64,000 nucleotides of DNA from Salinibacterium sp. dk2585 (GCF_008001035.1 NZ_CP042856.1:1116001-1180000); one strand, 5' to 3'. Positions 7,868-16,178 are shown, counted from the stretch's first letter. Made by a program: numbers and translations. Notes: generated from the letters alone by a model not told the origin.

Positions 7868-8536
7868 ATGCCCGAGATGGATGACGCGCGCGCGCAGCTG
7901 CGGCGGCTCTGCGACGGCGGCTTCAAATGGCGCATGGATGCTTCGCGCTTCGACTTCGATCGTTCACGGGCCCGTCGCTCAGGGGTGCTCGTGCTCTTTG
8001 GACGCCTCGACGCTGTGCCCGCGAGTGCAACGGGCACCGTCGCGGGTGACCTCGATGTGCTCCTGCAGCGTCGCGCCGCGACGATGGGGCATCATCCGGG
8101 GCAGATCTCGTTCCCCGGTGGCGGCGTCGAGCAACAGGACGCGGATGTCACGGCCACGGCCCTGCGCGAAGCCGTGGAGGAGACTGGGCTCGACCCGGCC
8201 GGCGTCGAGATCCTGGGCACCCTGCCGGAGTTGCCGCTCGCGGTCAGTCACAACCTGGTGACTCCCGTGCCCGCATGGTGGACCAGGCCCTCGGATGTCG
8301 CGGCGATCGACCATCGCGAGGCGGTCGACGTGTTCCGCATGCCGGTTGCCGACCTGCTCGATCCGGAGAATCGACGCTCGGTCGTGCACCGGATCGAGGG
8401 CCGCAGCTTCACGACACCCGCGTTCCAGGTGGGCGAGCGTCTTGTGTGGGGCTTCACGGCGATCGTGCTGTCCAACATGTTCGACGCGCTCGGCTGGGGC
8501 GTTCCGTGGGATGAGTCCCGCACGGTCACCCCGTAG
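7868..8536 (+). CDS. NUDIX hydrolase, CoA-pyrophosphatase (NudL)-like
   Basis: 222 residues. The NUDIX box is complete: GGGVEQQDADVTATALREAVEETGL fits the family pattern with its REAVEE metal-binding core. It is preceded by HHPGQISFPGG, the extra motif characteristic of the CoA diphosphatase (NudL/PCD1) subfamily. The predicted reaction is hydrolysis of CoA or oxidised CoA to 3',5'-ADP and phosphopantetheine. It is a stand-alone gene from a leaderless promoter; its stop lies four bases from the stop of a convergent gene. Confidence 0.88.
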   Translation: MPEMDDARAQLRRLCDGGFKWRMDASRFDFDRSRARRSGVLVLFGRLDAVPASATGTVAGDLDVLLQRRAATMGHHPGQISFPGGGVEQQDADVTATALREAVEETGLDPAGVEILGTLPELPLAVSHNLVTPVPAWWTRPSDVAAIDHREAVDVFRMPVADLLDPENRRSVVHRIEGRSFTTPAFQVGERLVWGFTAIVLSNMFDALGWGVPWDESRTVTP

Positions 8537-8539
8537 CGA

Positions 8540-8806
8540 CTACTGGGGGCGCAGTACCCACTTGAGCGCCTCGATCATGGCGCCATAGCCGACCCCGGCC
8601 ATCTCGTCAGCCATGCTCTCGTTGCGCTTGACTTCGAGTTCGTTGATCTTGAGACGCACGGCCTCGTCATCGGCCTTCGTGTCGAGCACCCAGGTGAGCG
8701 CGCCCATTGCCCCCGTGTTGCCGAGCACCATTTGCTTCGTCACGAGGCTCTTGCGTTCGGACTTCAGCTCGCTGAGCCACTCGTTGATCTCGTCGGTGTT
8801 TTTCAT
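8540..8806 (-). CDS. Small hypothetical protein with an internal duplication
   Basis: 88 residues, helical and charged. Two similar segments occur: GNTGAMGALTWVLD (about 29-42) and GVGYGAMIEALKWVLR (about 71-86), separated by a Lys/Glu-rich helix, so the protein looks like two copies of a helix-GAMxALxWVL unit. No signal peptide; the WVL segments are too short to be membrane helices. I know no function for it. AGGGG lies close before the ATG. The gene converges tail-to-tail on the NUDIX gene. Confidence 0.7.
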   Translation of the reverse strand: MKNTDEINEWLSELKSERKSLVTKQMVLGNTGAMGALTWVLDTKADDEAVRLKINELEVKRNESMADEMAGVGYGAMIEALKWVLRPQ

Positions 8807-8979
8807 CGTGCCCCTATTCTCCCGTGCGCGGGGCGTGCCGCGTCTCCGAAACCTGAATGTTAGCTGAACGTCTGAGCCGCCAGATGGGGAGCGCGGGTAG
8901 CGTCCGACAAAACAGATACCCGCTCAGTTGCGTGCCCAGACCCGGGCGCGGCAGCCGCGGGGGAATGGAGCAACAGCAC

Positions 8980-9123
8980 ATGGCTACCCTCCTTTGGATC
9001 ATTGCTGCAATCCTCGTCATCGCCGGCATCGTCGCGATCGTTCGCAGGCAGCTGCTGTGGGGCATCGTCCTCATCGTCGTCGGCCTGCTGGTCGGGCCGG
9101 GTGGTGTCAGTCTCTTCACCTGA
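8980..9123 (+). CDS. GPGG-motif small membrane protein
   Basis: 47 residues: one hydrophobic helix, a short basic turn (VRRQLLW), a second hydrophobic helix, then the GPGG motif and a short tail. Start 8980 (MATLLWIIAA) is preferred, with GGAG 9 bases upstream; ATG 8965 would add MEQQH. Such two-helix peptides ending in GPGG are common in Microbacteriaceae, but their job is unknown. Two hairpins follow directly, so it is probably a monocistronic, possibly highly expressed gene. Confidence 0.75.
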   Translation: MATLLWIIAAILVIAGIVAIVRRQLLWGIVLIVVGLLVGPGGVSLFT

Positions 9124-9127
9124 TTCG

Positions 9128-9188
9128 GCACGCGCGCATCACCGCGCGTGCGGCGCGAATGCCCTCGGCCACCTGCCGAGGGCATTCG
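9128..9188 (+). terminator. Two tandem hairpins after the GPGG gene
   Basis: First: arms 9128-9136 and 9143-9151, 9 bp, 6-base loop. Second: arms 9156-9169 and 9175-9188, a perfect 14-bp stem with a 5-base loop. Both lie between the convergent GPGG gene and the small membrane protein gene ending at 9211, so they may terminate transcripts from both sides. Confidence 0.75.
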
Positions 9189-9210
9189 TGCGTCCAGGCC
9201 GAGTTCGGTG

Positions 9211-9423
9211 TCAGACGGGGTCGTCGGGGTGGATGCTGCGGGTCTCCGTGCGACGATTCCGGCTCGTGTACAGGTCACTCAGGTAGATCCTGGGCAGCAT
9301 CTTCGCGACGGCCAGGGCGACGAAGATGATGGTGTTGATGGCGACGACGGTCGACATGACGGCGAAGACCTCGGAGTAGAGGAAGGACTCCGGCAGGAGG
9401 ATGCCGATCCTAATGTCAGGCAT
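9211..9423 (-). CDS. 70-residue single-span membrane protein coupled to the GT2 gene
   Basis: 70 residues with one clear transmembrane helix (about 18-41, VFAVMSTVVAINTIIFVALAVAKML) and a charged C-terminal tail (RNRRTETRSIHPDDPV). Its ATG overlaps the stop codon region of the glycosyltransferase gene by 8 bases (ATGCCTGA) and GGAGG lies 6 bases before it, so translation of the two is probably coupled. That arrangement suggests an accessory subunit of the polysaccharide synthase. I do not recognise the family. Confidence 0.75.
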   Translation of the reverse strand: MPDIRIGILLPESFLYSEVFAVMSTVVAINTIIFVALAVAKMLPRIYLSDLYTSRNRRTETRSIHPDDPV

Positions 9424-10855
9424 TCGACACCTCCGGCGTGCTCCGCTGGCCCCGGTCGACATGATTCCACGTCGCCTGCCGGCCCAGTGTGATGTCGATG
9501 ATGCCCTTGACGTAGATGACGTTCAGCACGAGGTCGAAGATGAGTTCAGGAAAGAACGACAAGGCCAGGAGGCGTGCGGAGCGGCCGCCGTGCCACACGG
9601 TCACCACTCGCTCGACAAGGAACACGAGGCCCATCCCGAGCCAGAACGGGAACCAGATCCACGTGTCGACAGCGAGCAGTGTGAGCGCCATGAAGACGAG
9701 GAACAGCCCGAAGGCGAACACTGAGTAGCCGAGGCCGAGTTGCTGCGCCCAGTACCGCACCGTTTGCAGGGAGACACCGTAGGACCCGATGTTCTCGAGC
9801 GCTCCACGTTCCCAACGCAGCCGCTGCTTCCAGAGCATCCGCCATGTCGGCATGACCTCGGTCACGACCGTGCATTCGCGGGGCGAGATCATGAGGGCCC
9901 CGAGCGATTTGAGTGCGATCGTGAGCTCGTTGTCCTCCGTCAGCGCCGCCGTGTCGTAGACATTTCCAGGGGTTCCCGGGATCCTCGTTCCGCGACTGGC
10001 GGCGACGGTCCGCAGCGCGACTGGCCTGAAAAGGGAGGCCGTCCCGGTGAGGATGTAGACGCGGCCGCGGCGTCGGCGGATCTCGCGGGAGTACCGGATG
10101 TACTCGTTCCGTTGCAACTGGCCGAGGATGCCACTGCCCTCCTCCCCGTAGAAGAGGCCGCCGACCGCCATGAGGGCGCGGTCCCGCGTGAAGGCGTCGA
10201 CCGCGGCCGCGAGAAAGCCGTCGTCGAGTGTCGTGTCGGCGTCCATGATCATGACAACGTCGTTCAGCCCCTGCTCCGGCAGCACGAGCTGCAGCGCCTG
10301 GTTCAGGGCGCCGGCCTTCTTGTGCCGGTTGTTGCGAGACTCGATCACCTCGACGCCGTGCTGGCGCGCGAGGGCGACGGTGGCATCCGTGCAGTTGTCC
10401 GCGACGACGATGATGCGATCAGGGCTGTGCGACTGCCTGCGGAGCGAGGTGAGTGTGGCGGGAAGGGTCGCCTGTTCGTTGTGGGCGGGGATCATGACGG
10501 TCACCGTGACCGGACCGTCGTAGCGCCCGCGCGTCTCGGCCATGATCACCCGTGCCGACAGGGGAGTGCTGGTGTCGTCGAGCGAACGGCGGGCTTTGCT
10601 CGTCGCCTGATGCTCGAGGAGAGCGATGAGCCCGGCAGCGAGCAGGGCGAGCGCCACCGCTGCCAGGAGTACGCGAGCCGACGGTGCGGAGGTTACGTAG
10701 AAGAGGTCCCAGATGCCGAGGACCAGCCCGTGCGCGGGAGGCTCCGCTGCCTCCGGATCGGTCCATGAGACCGCGAACCACAGCAGCACTGCGGCGGCCC
10801 CGATGACCACGGCGATCACGACGCCGACAGCGCGATCCAGCCAAGCCTTCTTCAT
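9416..10855 (-). CDS. Processive family 2 glycosyltransferase (cellulose/hyaluronan/PNAG synthase-like)
   Basis: 479 residues. Two N-terminal transmembrane helices (about 10-30 and 58-81), a cytosolic GT2 domain starting at VTVMIPAHNE (about 119), then several C-terminal helices. Catalytic motifs are present: the ADNCTD donor site, MDADTTLDDGF (DxD at 205-207), TEDNELTI (general base) and QRLRWERG (QxxRW), the last typical of processive synthases that extrude their polymer. The sugar cannot be deduced; there is no PilZ domain. The start is set by TAGCAT 7 bases upstream (leaderless); ATG 10879 would lie upstream of the transcription start. Confidence 0.88.
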   Translation of the reverse strand: MKKAWLDRAVGVVIAVVIGAAAVLLWFAVSWTDPEAAEPPAHGLVLGIWDLFYVTSAPSARVLLAAVALALLAAGLIALLEHQATSKARRSLDDTSTPLSARVIMAETRGRYDGPVTVTVMIPAHNEQATLPATLTSLRRQSHSPDRIIVVADNCTDATVALARQHGVEVIESRNNRHKKAGALNQALQLVLPEQGLNDVVMIMDADTTLDDGFLAAAVDAFTRDRALMAVGGLFYGEEGSGILGQLQRNEYIRYSREIRRRRGRVYILTGTASLFRPVALRTVAASRGTRIPGTPGNVYDTAALTEDNELTIALKSLGALMISPRECTVVTEVMPTWRMLWKQRLRWERGALENIGSYGVSLQTVRYWAQQLGLGYSVFAFGLFLVFMALTLLAVDTWIWFPFWLGMGLVFLVERVVTVWHGGRSARLLALSFFPELIFDLVLNVIYVKGIIDITLGRQATWNHVDRGQRSTPEVSNA

Positions 10856-10862
10856 CCTGTCG

Positions 10863-10868
10863 ATGCTA
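10863..10868 (-). promoter_or_regulatory. -10 box of a leaderless promoter (GT2 gene)
   Basis: TAGCAT on the minus strand, 7 bases before the ATG at 10855. Confidence 0.5.
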
Positions 10869-10920
10869 TCGGGGGACAAGAGGGCACGTTGGGGTACACG
10901 CGCTGGGGCAGGATTGCCTC

Positions 10921-11454
10921 ATGACGCCACCCGACCCCGACGTGTACCGGGCACCCATGCGCTCGCGTGATGACAGCGTGCCCGACGGCATCGCCGTCGA
11001 ACGCGCCCTCCGAATCGGCGTCTGCGGCGTTGGCGGACGCCTCTCACAGGTGCCCGCGAGCCTCGTCGATGCCGCGGCCGCCGTCGCAACGGAACATGAC
11101 GAGCGGGTCGCCCGCCGCCTCGAGCGTTTCGCCGATGCGCCCGATGGCTCCTATATATGGACGCGAGACGTTGACGGTCTCGCCTGGCTCGGTCGGCTGG
11201 CCGGTCCGTGGCGTTACGATGACTCCCGCGAAGCCCGCGACGTGGACCTCGTGCACGTGCGGCCGTGCGAGTGGGTGGCGCGGCCAGTCCCCGAAGCGAG
11301 CGTGCCGCCCGCCGTGCAGCTCACCTTCCGTCGAGGTGGGCGCAACTGGCAGCAGACCCACGACCCGCACGTCTCGGCCCAGACGGCGGCCCTATGGCGT
11401 GAGATGACGAAGGGGCCGGATGCCGCGGCATCCGACCCCAGCCATCTCGCGTGA
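10921..11454 (+). CDS. Hypothetical protein
   Basis: 177 residues, soluble, mostly alpha/beta. Recognisable stretches are VGGRLSQVPASLVDAA, then SYIWTRDVDGLAWLGRLAGPWRYDD and HVRPCEWVARPVPEASVPPAV. The WTRD...LGRLxGPWRYDD pattern resembles small beta-barrel modules seen in uncharacterised or nuclease-associated actinobacterial proteins, but this is only an impression. The N-terminal 35 residues look unstructured. No operon partners: it is divergent from the GT2 gene and converges on ectD, six bases away. A CAGGAT box 6 bases before the ATG may give a leaderless start. Confidence 0.65.
   Translation: MTPPDPDVYRAPMRSRDDSVPDGIAVERALRIGVCGVGGRLSQVPASLVDAAAAVATEHDERVARRLERFADAPDGSYIWTRDVDGLAWLGRLAGPWRYDDSREARDVDLVHVRPCEWVARPVPEASVPPAVQLTFRRGGRNWQQTHDPHVSAQTAALWREMTKGPDAAASDPSHLA
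11417..11434. repeat. Perfect 18-bp palindrome in the gene tail
   Basis: CGGATGCCGCGGCATCCG reads the same on both strands. It lies inside the last codons of the hypothetical gene, about 20 bases before its stop and 27 before the stop of the convergent ectD. It combines GGATGC and GCATCC, hexamers frequent in this genome, and may fold into a terminator-like stem in either transcript. Confidence 0.5.
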
Positions 11455-11460
11455 GGCGAC

Positions 11461-12360
11461 TCAGCGCAGCGGCGTGAAGTCGCGGCTCGCGATGTGCGTC
11501 GGCCGCGGCGACTTGGCCGCGTAGGGCTCACGAAGCGTGTTCTCGACGCTGTTGAAGACGAGGAACACGTTGGAGCGCGGGTAGGGCGTGATGTTGCTGC
11601 CCGAGCCGTGCATGATGTTCGAGTCGAACCACAGGGCGGAACCTGCGGCGCCGGTGAACTGGTCGATGCCGTAGCGGCGAGCCAGCTCCGTGACGGCCTC
11701 CTGGCTGGGCACGCCGGCCTCCTGCGCCTTGAGCGACTCCTTGTAGTTGTCGTCGGGCGTCTCGCCCACGCTCGGCACGAAGGTCTTGTGCGAGCCCGGC
11801 ATCACCATGAGCCCGCCGTTGTAGGGGTAGTTGTCGGTCAGGGCGATCGACAGGCTCACGGCGCGCGGGATGGGCATGCCGTCCTCCGCGTGCCAGGTCT
11901 CGAAGTCTGAGTGCCAGTAGAAGCCTGTGCCTTTGAAGCCGGGCATGTAGTTGACGCGCGTCTGGTGCAGGTAGACCTCGGAGCCGAGGATCTGGCGTGC
12001 GCGGTCGAGCACCTTGGGGCTGCGGGCGAGCGCGGCGATCGGCGCGCTGAGTGATTCCACCTGGAAGACGGATCGCACGGCGCCCGTCGCCCGCTCCGTG
12101 ATGAGGCGGGCGTCGCCCTTCAGGGACTCGTCGGCCGCGAGGCGGTCGAGTTCGTCGCTGTAGAGCTGCACCTCGTCGCTCGAGATGAAGTCGTCGAGGA
12201 TCGTGAAGCCACGTTCCTCGTGCTTTCCCAGTTCATCCGCGGTGAAGGGGCCGTCGGCGGGCGACCCCCAGACGGCGGGCTGTGTGCGCTCGATCATGTC
12301 ACTCGGCTCGGCGAGCCGTGTGGGGAACAGGTCCTCGGCGGTCGTCGTGGTCATTGACAT
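11461..12360 (-). CDS. ectD: Ectoine 5-hydroxylase
   Basis: 299 residues, the usual EctD length. The enzyme converts ectoine to 5-hydroxyectoine using Fe(II), 2-oxoglutarate and O2. The iron triad is visible as HxD in GFYWHSDFETWH and the distal His in NIMHGSGSN; the EctD signature (QTRVNYMPGFKGTGFYWHSD region) is intact, and an Arg in YPRSNVFLVFN would hold 2-oxoglutarate. Last gene of the ehuBCDA-ectABCD unit; preceded by a GGAGGAGG Shine-Dalgarno and 39 bases from ectC. It makes hydroxyectoine the likely end product. Confidence 0.95.
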   Translation of the reverse strand: MSMTTTTAEDLFPTRLAEPSDMIERTQPAVWGSPADGPFTADELGKHEERGFTILDDFISSDEVQLYSDELDRLAADESLKGDARLITERATGAVRSVFQVESLSAPIAALARSPKVLDRARQILGSEVYLHQTRVNYMPGFKGTGFYWHSDFETWHAEDGMPIPRAVSLSIALTDNYPYNGGLMVMPGSHKTFVPSVGETPDDNYKESLKAQEAGVPSQEAVTELARRYGIDQFTGAAGSALWFDSNIMHGSGSNITPYPRSNVFLVFNSVENTLREPYAAKSPRPTHIASRDFTPLR

Positions 12361-12399
12361 TCCTCCTCCTTCGTCGTTGTTCCGTGCGGTGTGTGCCGG

Positions 12400-12792
12400 T
12401 CAGGCTACCTCTGTCACCAGCGGGTAGACACCGTTCTCGTCGTGCACCTCGCGGCCCGTGATGGGCGGGTTGAAGACGCAGACGGTGCGCATCTCGGTGC
12501 GCGGGCGAACCTCGTGCTTGTCGTGGTTGTTGAGCAGGTAGAGCGAGCCGGGGCCCAGCTGGTGCGTCTCTCCCGTCGCGAGGTCGGTGATCTCGCCCTC
12601 GCCCTCCACGATGAAGACGGCCTCGATGTGGTTGGCGTACCAGAACTGGTTCACCGTGCCGGCATAGAGGGTCGTCTCGTGCACCGAGAACCCGACCTTC
12701 TCCTTCGCGAGAACGATGCGCTTGCTGCGCCAGTTCTCGGTCTTGATATCGGCCTCGGTATCGGTGATCTCGTCAATCGTGCGAACGATCAT
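12400..12792 (-). CDS. ectC: L-ectoine synthase
   Basis: 130 residues, a cupin, matching the family length. It cyclises N-gamma-acetyl-2,4-diaminobutyrate to ectoine. Conserved features include the N-terminal [37 protein letters not shown], the [19 protein letters not shown] cupin strand with the metal-binding Glu/His, and [15 protein letters not shown]. Its ATG overlaps the ectB stop (ATGA, 4 bases), so the two are translationally coupled. Confidence 0.95.
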   Translation of the reverse strand: MIVRTIDEITDTEADIKTENWRSKRIVLAKEKVGFSVHETTLYAGTVNQFWYANHIEAVFIVEGEGEITDLATGETHQLGPGSLYLLNNHDKHEVRPRTEMRTVCVFNPPITGREVHDENGVYPLVTEVA

Positions 12793-14087
12793 GCGCTCGT
12801 CGTCTCCTTCTCTGTCTCGGATGCTGTCAGCTCTGGGTTGTCGAGGACGGCAGCGACGGATGCCTCGATGATGGCGAGCCCCTGCTCGAGCTCGGCGTCG
12901 CTCAGCGTCAGGGCGGGGAGGATCTTCATGACCTCACCCTCAGGCCCTGAGGTCTCCATGAGGAGGCCGCGCTCGAAGGCCTCGCGGCACACGGCATCAG
13001 CCAGGTCGCCCGTCGCGAACTGGAGGCCGCGGGCGAGGCCGCGTCCCTTGGCGATGAGGCCGCGCTCGGGATAGCGGGCGACGAGGCCATTGAAGCGGCT
13101 CTCGACCTTGGCGCCCTTGGCGATCGTCGAGTTCTTGAGCTCGTCATCCTGCCAGTAGGTGCGGATGGCCTCGGCGGCGGTCACGAAGGCGGGGCTGATG
13201 CCGCGGAACGTGCCGTTGTGCTCGCCCGGCTCCCAGATGTCGAACTCCGGCTTCACGAGCGTGAGTGCCATCGGCAGGCCGTAGCCGCTGATGGACTTCG
13301 ACAGGCAGACGATGTCGGGAACGATGCCAGCCTCTTCGAAGCTGAAGAAGTCGCCCGTGCGGCCGCAGCCCATCTGGATGTCGTCGAGGATCAGCAGGAT
13401 GCCGTGGTTGCGGCACACCTCGGCAAGCTGGCGGAGCCACTCGGCGCGGGCCGCGTTGATGCCGCCCTCGCCCTGCACCGACTCGACGATAACGGCGGCG
13501 GGGGTGTTGAGGCCGCTGCCACTGTCGTCGAGGAGGCGCTCCATATAGAAGAAGTCGGGGTAATCGCCGTTGAAGTAGTCGTCGTAGGGCATGGGGGTGG
13601 CGTGCACGAGGGGCACGCCGGCCCCACCTCGCTTGAGCGAGTTGCCCGTCACCGAGAGCGCGCCGAGCGTCATGCCGTGGAACGCATTCGTGAAGTTGAT
13701 GACCGACTCGCGACCCGTCACCTTGCGCGCGAGCTTGAGCGCGGCCTCGACCGCGTTCGCGCCGCCGGGCCCGGGGAAGACGACCTTGTAGTCGAGGCCC
13801 CGCGGCTTGAGGATCACCTCGGAAAAGGTGTGCAGGAAGTCATTGCGCGCGCTCGTGAACATGTCGAGCGAGTGAACGACGCGGTCGTCGCTGAGGTAGT
13901 CGATGAGTGCCTTCTTGAGCACGGGGTTGTTGTGCCCGTAGTTGAGGGCACCGGCCCCCGCGAAGAAGTCGAGGTAGGCGCGACCGCTTTCGTCGTACAT
14001 GGTGCTGCCGACGGCGCGGTCGAAGACGACGGGCCAGGAACGCGAGTAGCTGCGCACCTGGGACTCGAGATGAGTGGATGTAGACAT
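12789..14087 (-). CDS. ectB: Diaminobutyrate-2-oxoglutarate transaminase
   Basis: 432 residues, class III PLP aminotransferase. It makes L-2,4-diaminobutyrate from aspartate semialdehyde with glutamate as donor, the first committed step to ectoine. Visible are [34 protein letters not shown], the PLP Asp in [13 protein letters not shown] and the Schiff-base Lys in [16 protein letters not shown] 14087 is preceded by AGGAGGAG; the longer frame to 14132 adds no conserved sequence. A 78-base gap with no obvious promoter separates it from ectA. Confidence 0.95.
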   Translation of the reverse strand: MSTSTHLESQVRSYSRSWPVVFDRAVGSTMYDESGRAYLDFFAGAGALNYGHNNPVLKKALIDYLSDDRVVHSLDMFTSARNDFLHTFSEVILKPRGLDYKVVFPGPGGANAVEAALKLARKVTGRESVINFTNAFHGMTLGALSVTGNSLKRGGAGVPLVHATPMPYDDYFNGDYPDFFYMERLLDDSGSGLNTPAAVIVESVQGEGGINAARAEWLRQLAEVCRNHGILLILDDIQMGCGRTGDFFSFEEAGIVPDIVCLSKSISGYGLPMALTLVKPEFDIWEPGEHNGTFRGISPAFVTAAEAIRTYWQDDELKNSTIAKGAKVESRFNGLVARYPERGLIAKGRGLARGLQFATGDLADAVCREAFERGLLMETSGPEGEVMKILPALTLSDAELEQGLAIIEASVAAVLDNPELTASETEKETTSA

Positions 14088-14165
14088 TTCCGTGTTCTCC
14101 TCCTGTGTGGTGTCGTGCGGAGTGCACGCCACGCCCCGGTCGAGGCGATGGGTGGGTGATGGTCT

Positions 14166-14675
14166 TCAGTGCTGGGCGGCCAGGGGGCCGATCTCATAGA
14201 GGGGCTCCGGTTCGTGCTCGCCCTCTTCGGGAAAGTGGTCGCGTTCGAAGAGCGGCCGCACCGTGACGGATGCCCCGCCCCAGCGCGCGGCAAAGGAGGC
14301 GAAGGTCCTCTGCGAGGCCGGGTTGTCATCCGTGATGGTGGTCTCCAGCATGCGGATGGAACCGTCGGCGACGCCGTCCTCGACGAGGCTGTCGAGCATC
14401 CGCCCGGCGAGCCCGAGCCCGCGGAACGCCTCGTCGACGGCGACCTGCCAGACGAAGACGGTGTCGGGGGTCTCCGGCCGCCGGTAGCCGATGACGAAGC
14501 CGGCAATCTCGCCGTCGACCACGGCGACGCGACAGGTCGAGGCGAAGTCACGCGCGAACAGGATGTAGGCGTATGACGAGTTCAGGTCAAGGGTCTGCGA
14601 GTCGCGCGCGATGCGCCACATAGCGGCACCGTCGCCGATCCGCGGGGGCCGGATGACGCTGTCGGGGGAAGTCAG
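14166..14675 (-). CDS. ectA: L-2,4-diaminobutyrate N-gamma-acetyltransferase, probable CTG start
   Basis: GNAT enzyme transferring acetyl from acetyl-CoA to diaminobutyrate. The acetyl-CoA loop is VDEAFRGLGLAGRML, and RIARDSQTLDLNSSYAYILFARDF is the EctA hallmark. The first ATG (14621, MWRIARD) would cut off the family's N-terminal strand. In frame before it lies TSPDSVIRPPRIGDGAA, matching EctA N-termini, and the only plausible start is CTG at 14675, which overlaps the ehuA stop as CTGA exactly as ATGA does elsewhere in this operon. With it the protein is 169 residues. No ATG, GTG or TTG exists between the upstream in-frame stop and 14621. Confidence 0.9.
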   Translation of the reverse strand: MTSPDSVIRPPRIGDGAAMWRIARDSQTLDLNSSYAYILFARDFASTCRVAVVDGEIAGFVIGYRRPETPDTVFVWQVAVDEAFRGLGLAGRMLDSLVEDGVADGSIRMLETTITDDNPASQRTFASFAARWGGASVTVRPLFERDHFPEEGEHEPEPLYEIGPLAAQH

Positions 14676-15541
14676 AGCGTGTCACCATCCCGGGTCGGCG
14701 TTGCGGGGCCGGCCTGCCAGGGGAGCGCTCCCGTGATCGGGTCGGCGACGACCGCCTGCAGGAAGTCGCGTGTGCGCTGCTCCTTCGGATTCGTGAAGAA
14801 CTCCTCGGGCGTGCCCTCCTCGACGATGCGGCCACCGTCGAACATGAGGATGCGGTTCGACACGTCGCGGGCGAACTGCATCTCGTGGGTCACGATCAGC
14901 ATCGTGATGTCGGTCGTGTCGGCCACGTGCTTCAGGATGCCGAGCACCTCGCCGACGATCTCGGGGTCGAGTGCCGAGGTCACCTCGTCGAGCAGGAGTA
15001 TCTCGGGGTCCATCGCCAGCGCCCGCGCGATCGCGACGCGCTGCTGCTGGCCACCCGAGAGCTCGAGCGGGTGGGCGTCCTCCTTGTCGGCGAGACCCAC
15101 CTGCCGCAGGAGGCCGCGAGCCTTCTCCTTGGCATCATCCTTCGACATCCCGAGCACATGCACGGGCGCCTCAATGATGTTCTCCATGACGGTCATGTTG
15201 GGAAAGAGGTTGAACTGCTGGAAGACCATGCCGATCCGCTTGCGGATCTCGTTCTTGTGCTTCTCGCTCAGTTCGACTCGCTTGCCGTCGACGTTGTCAT
15301 GGCTGAGCGGTTCGCCATCGATATAGATGTAGCCGCCGCTCAACTCCTCGAGCGTCATGACGAGGCGCAGGATGGTCGTCTTGCCAGACCCCGAGGGGCC
15401 GATCAGCGTGACGCGGTCGCCCTTGTTGACGGTGAAGTTGAGGCCGTCGAGCACGACGGTGTCGCCGAATCGCTTCTCGACGTCGACGAATCTGATGGCG
15501 GGTGCGTTCCCGCCGTTCGGGGAGTCAGTGTGTGAAGGCAA
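14672..15541 (-). CDS. ehuA: Ectoine/hydroxyectoine ABC importer, ATP-binding subunit
   Basis: 289 residues from a TTG start. Polar amino-acid-type ABC ATPase: Walker A GPSGSGKTT, Q-loop VFQQFNLFPNMTV, signature LSGGQQQRVAIARAL, Walker B ILLLDEVTSALD, H-loop VTHEM. It powers the two permeases EhuC and EhuD. No ATG or GTG fits near the conserved start AIRFVDVEKRF; TTG 15541, with GGAA about 7 bases upstream, overlaps the end of ehuD by 17 bases. ATG 15610 would overlap by 86 bases. The stop overlaps the inferred ectA start. Confidence 0.9.
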   Translation of the reverse strand: MPSHTDSPNGGNAPAIRFVDVEKRFGDTVVLDGLNFTVNKGDRVTLIGPSGSGKTTILRLVMTLEELSGGYIYIDGEPLSHDNVDGKRVELSEKHKNEIRKRIGMVFQQFNLFPNMTVMENIIEAPVHVLGMSKDDAKEKARGLLRQVGLADKEDAHPLELSGGQQQRVAIARALAMDPEILLLDEVTSALDPEIVGEVLGILKHVADTTDITMLIVTHEMQFARDVSNRILMFDGGRIVEEGTPEEFFTNPKEQRTRDFLQAVVADPITGALPWQAGPATPTRDGDTL

Positions 15542-16178
15542 GGCGCTTTTCCAATCTGCCGATGAGAAGCGATGTCGGGTAGCTGGCGAGCAGGAAGATG
15601 ACGCCGGCAAGAGTGATTGCTTCGATGTACTTGAAGTTGTTGCCCCCGAAGATGAGCCCTGCCTGCACCATCTCGACGACGCCGATCATGAGGAGGAACG
15701 GCGTCTCCTTGAACATCGAGATCGCGTAGTTGCCGAGGGCCGGCACGGTGGCCCTGACAGCCTGGGGGATGATCACGGCGACCCACGTGCGGGTGCGCGA
15801 CATCGACAGGGCTGTCGTCGCCTCCCACTGGCCCTTCGGCACGGACTCGATGCCCGCACGGTAGACCTCCGCCATATAGGTGGCGTAGTGGATGCCGAAG
15901 ATGATGATGCCGATCGTCAGCGGCGTGATGCTGGTGAACGCGAAGTAGGCGAAGATCAACTGCACCACGATGGGCGTCATGCGGATGAAGTCGATGATGA
16001 ACTTCAGGATCATGGCGAGCGGCTTCGGCAGCGACATCCGGAGTATCGCGAGGACGAGGCCGAGGACGGCGGCAATTGCCGTGCTCACCACCGTGACCAG
16101 GAGGGTCACCGTGAGGAAGCTCATCAAGAGCCGGGGGAGGGCTTCGAAGGCGAGGTCCCAGTTCCAGAACTCGTTCAT
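15525..16178 (-). CDS. ehuD: Ectoine/hydroxyectoine ABC importer, permease EhuD
   Basis: 217 residues, HisM-type permease with about five transmembrane helices. The EAA loop that contacts the ATPase is recognisable at EVYRAGIESVPKGQWEATTALSMSRTRTW. Its ATG overlaps the ehuC stop (ATGA). The two permeases are homologous and should form a heterodimer. The assignment to ectoine rests on the operon with ectABCD and on the Ehu-like composition; sequence alone says polar amino acid family. Confidence 0.88.
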   Translation of the reverse strand: MNEFWNWDLAFEALPRLLMSFLTVTLLVTVVSTAIAAVLGLVLAILRMSLPKPLAMILKFIIDFIRMTPIVVQLIFAYFAFTSITPLTIGIIIFGIHYATYMAEVYRAGIESVPKGQWEATTALSMSRTRTWVAVIIPQAVRATVPALGNYAISMFKETPFLLMIGVVEMVQAGLIFGGNNFKYIEAITLAGVIFLLASYPTSLLIGRLEKRLAFTH

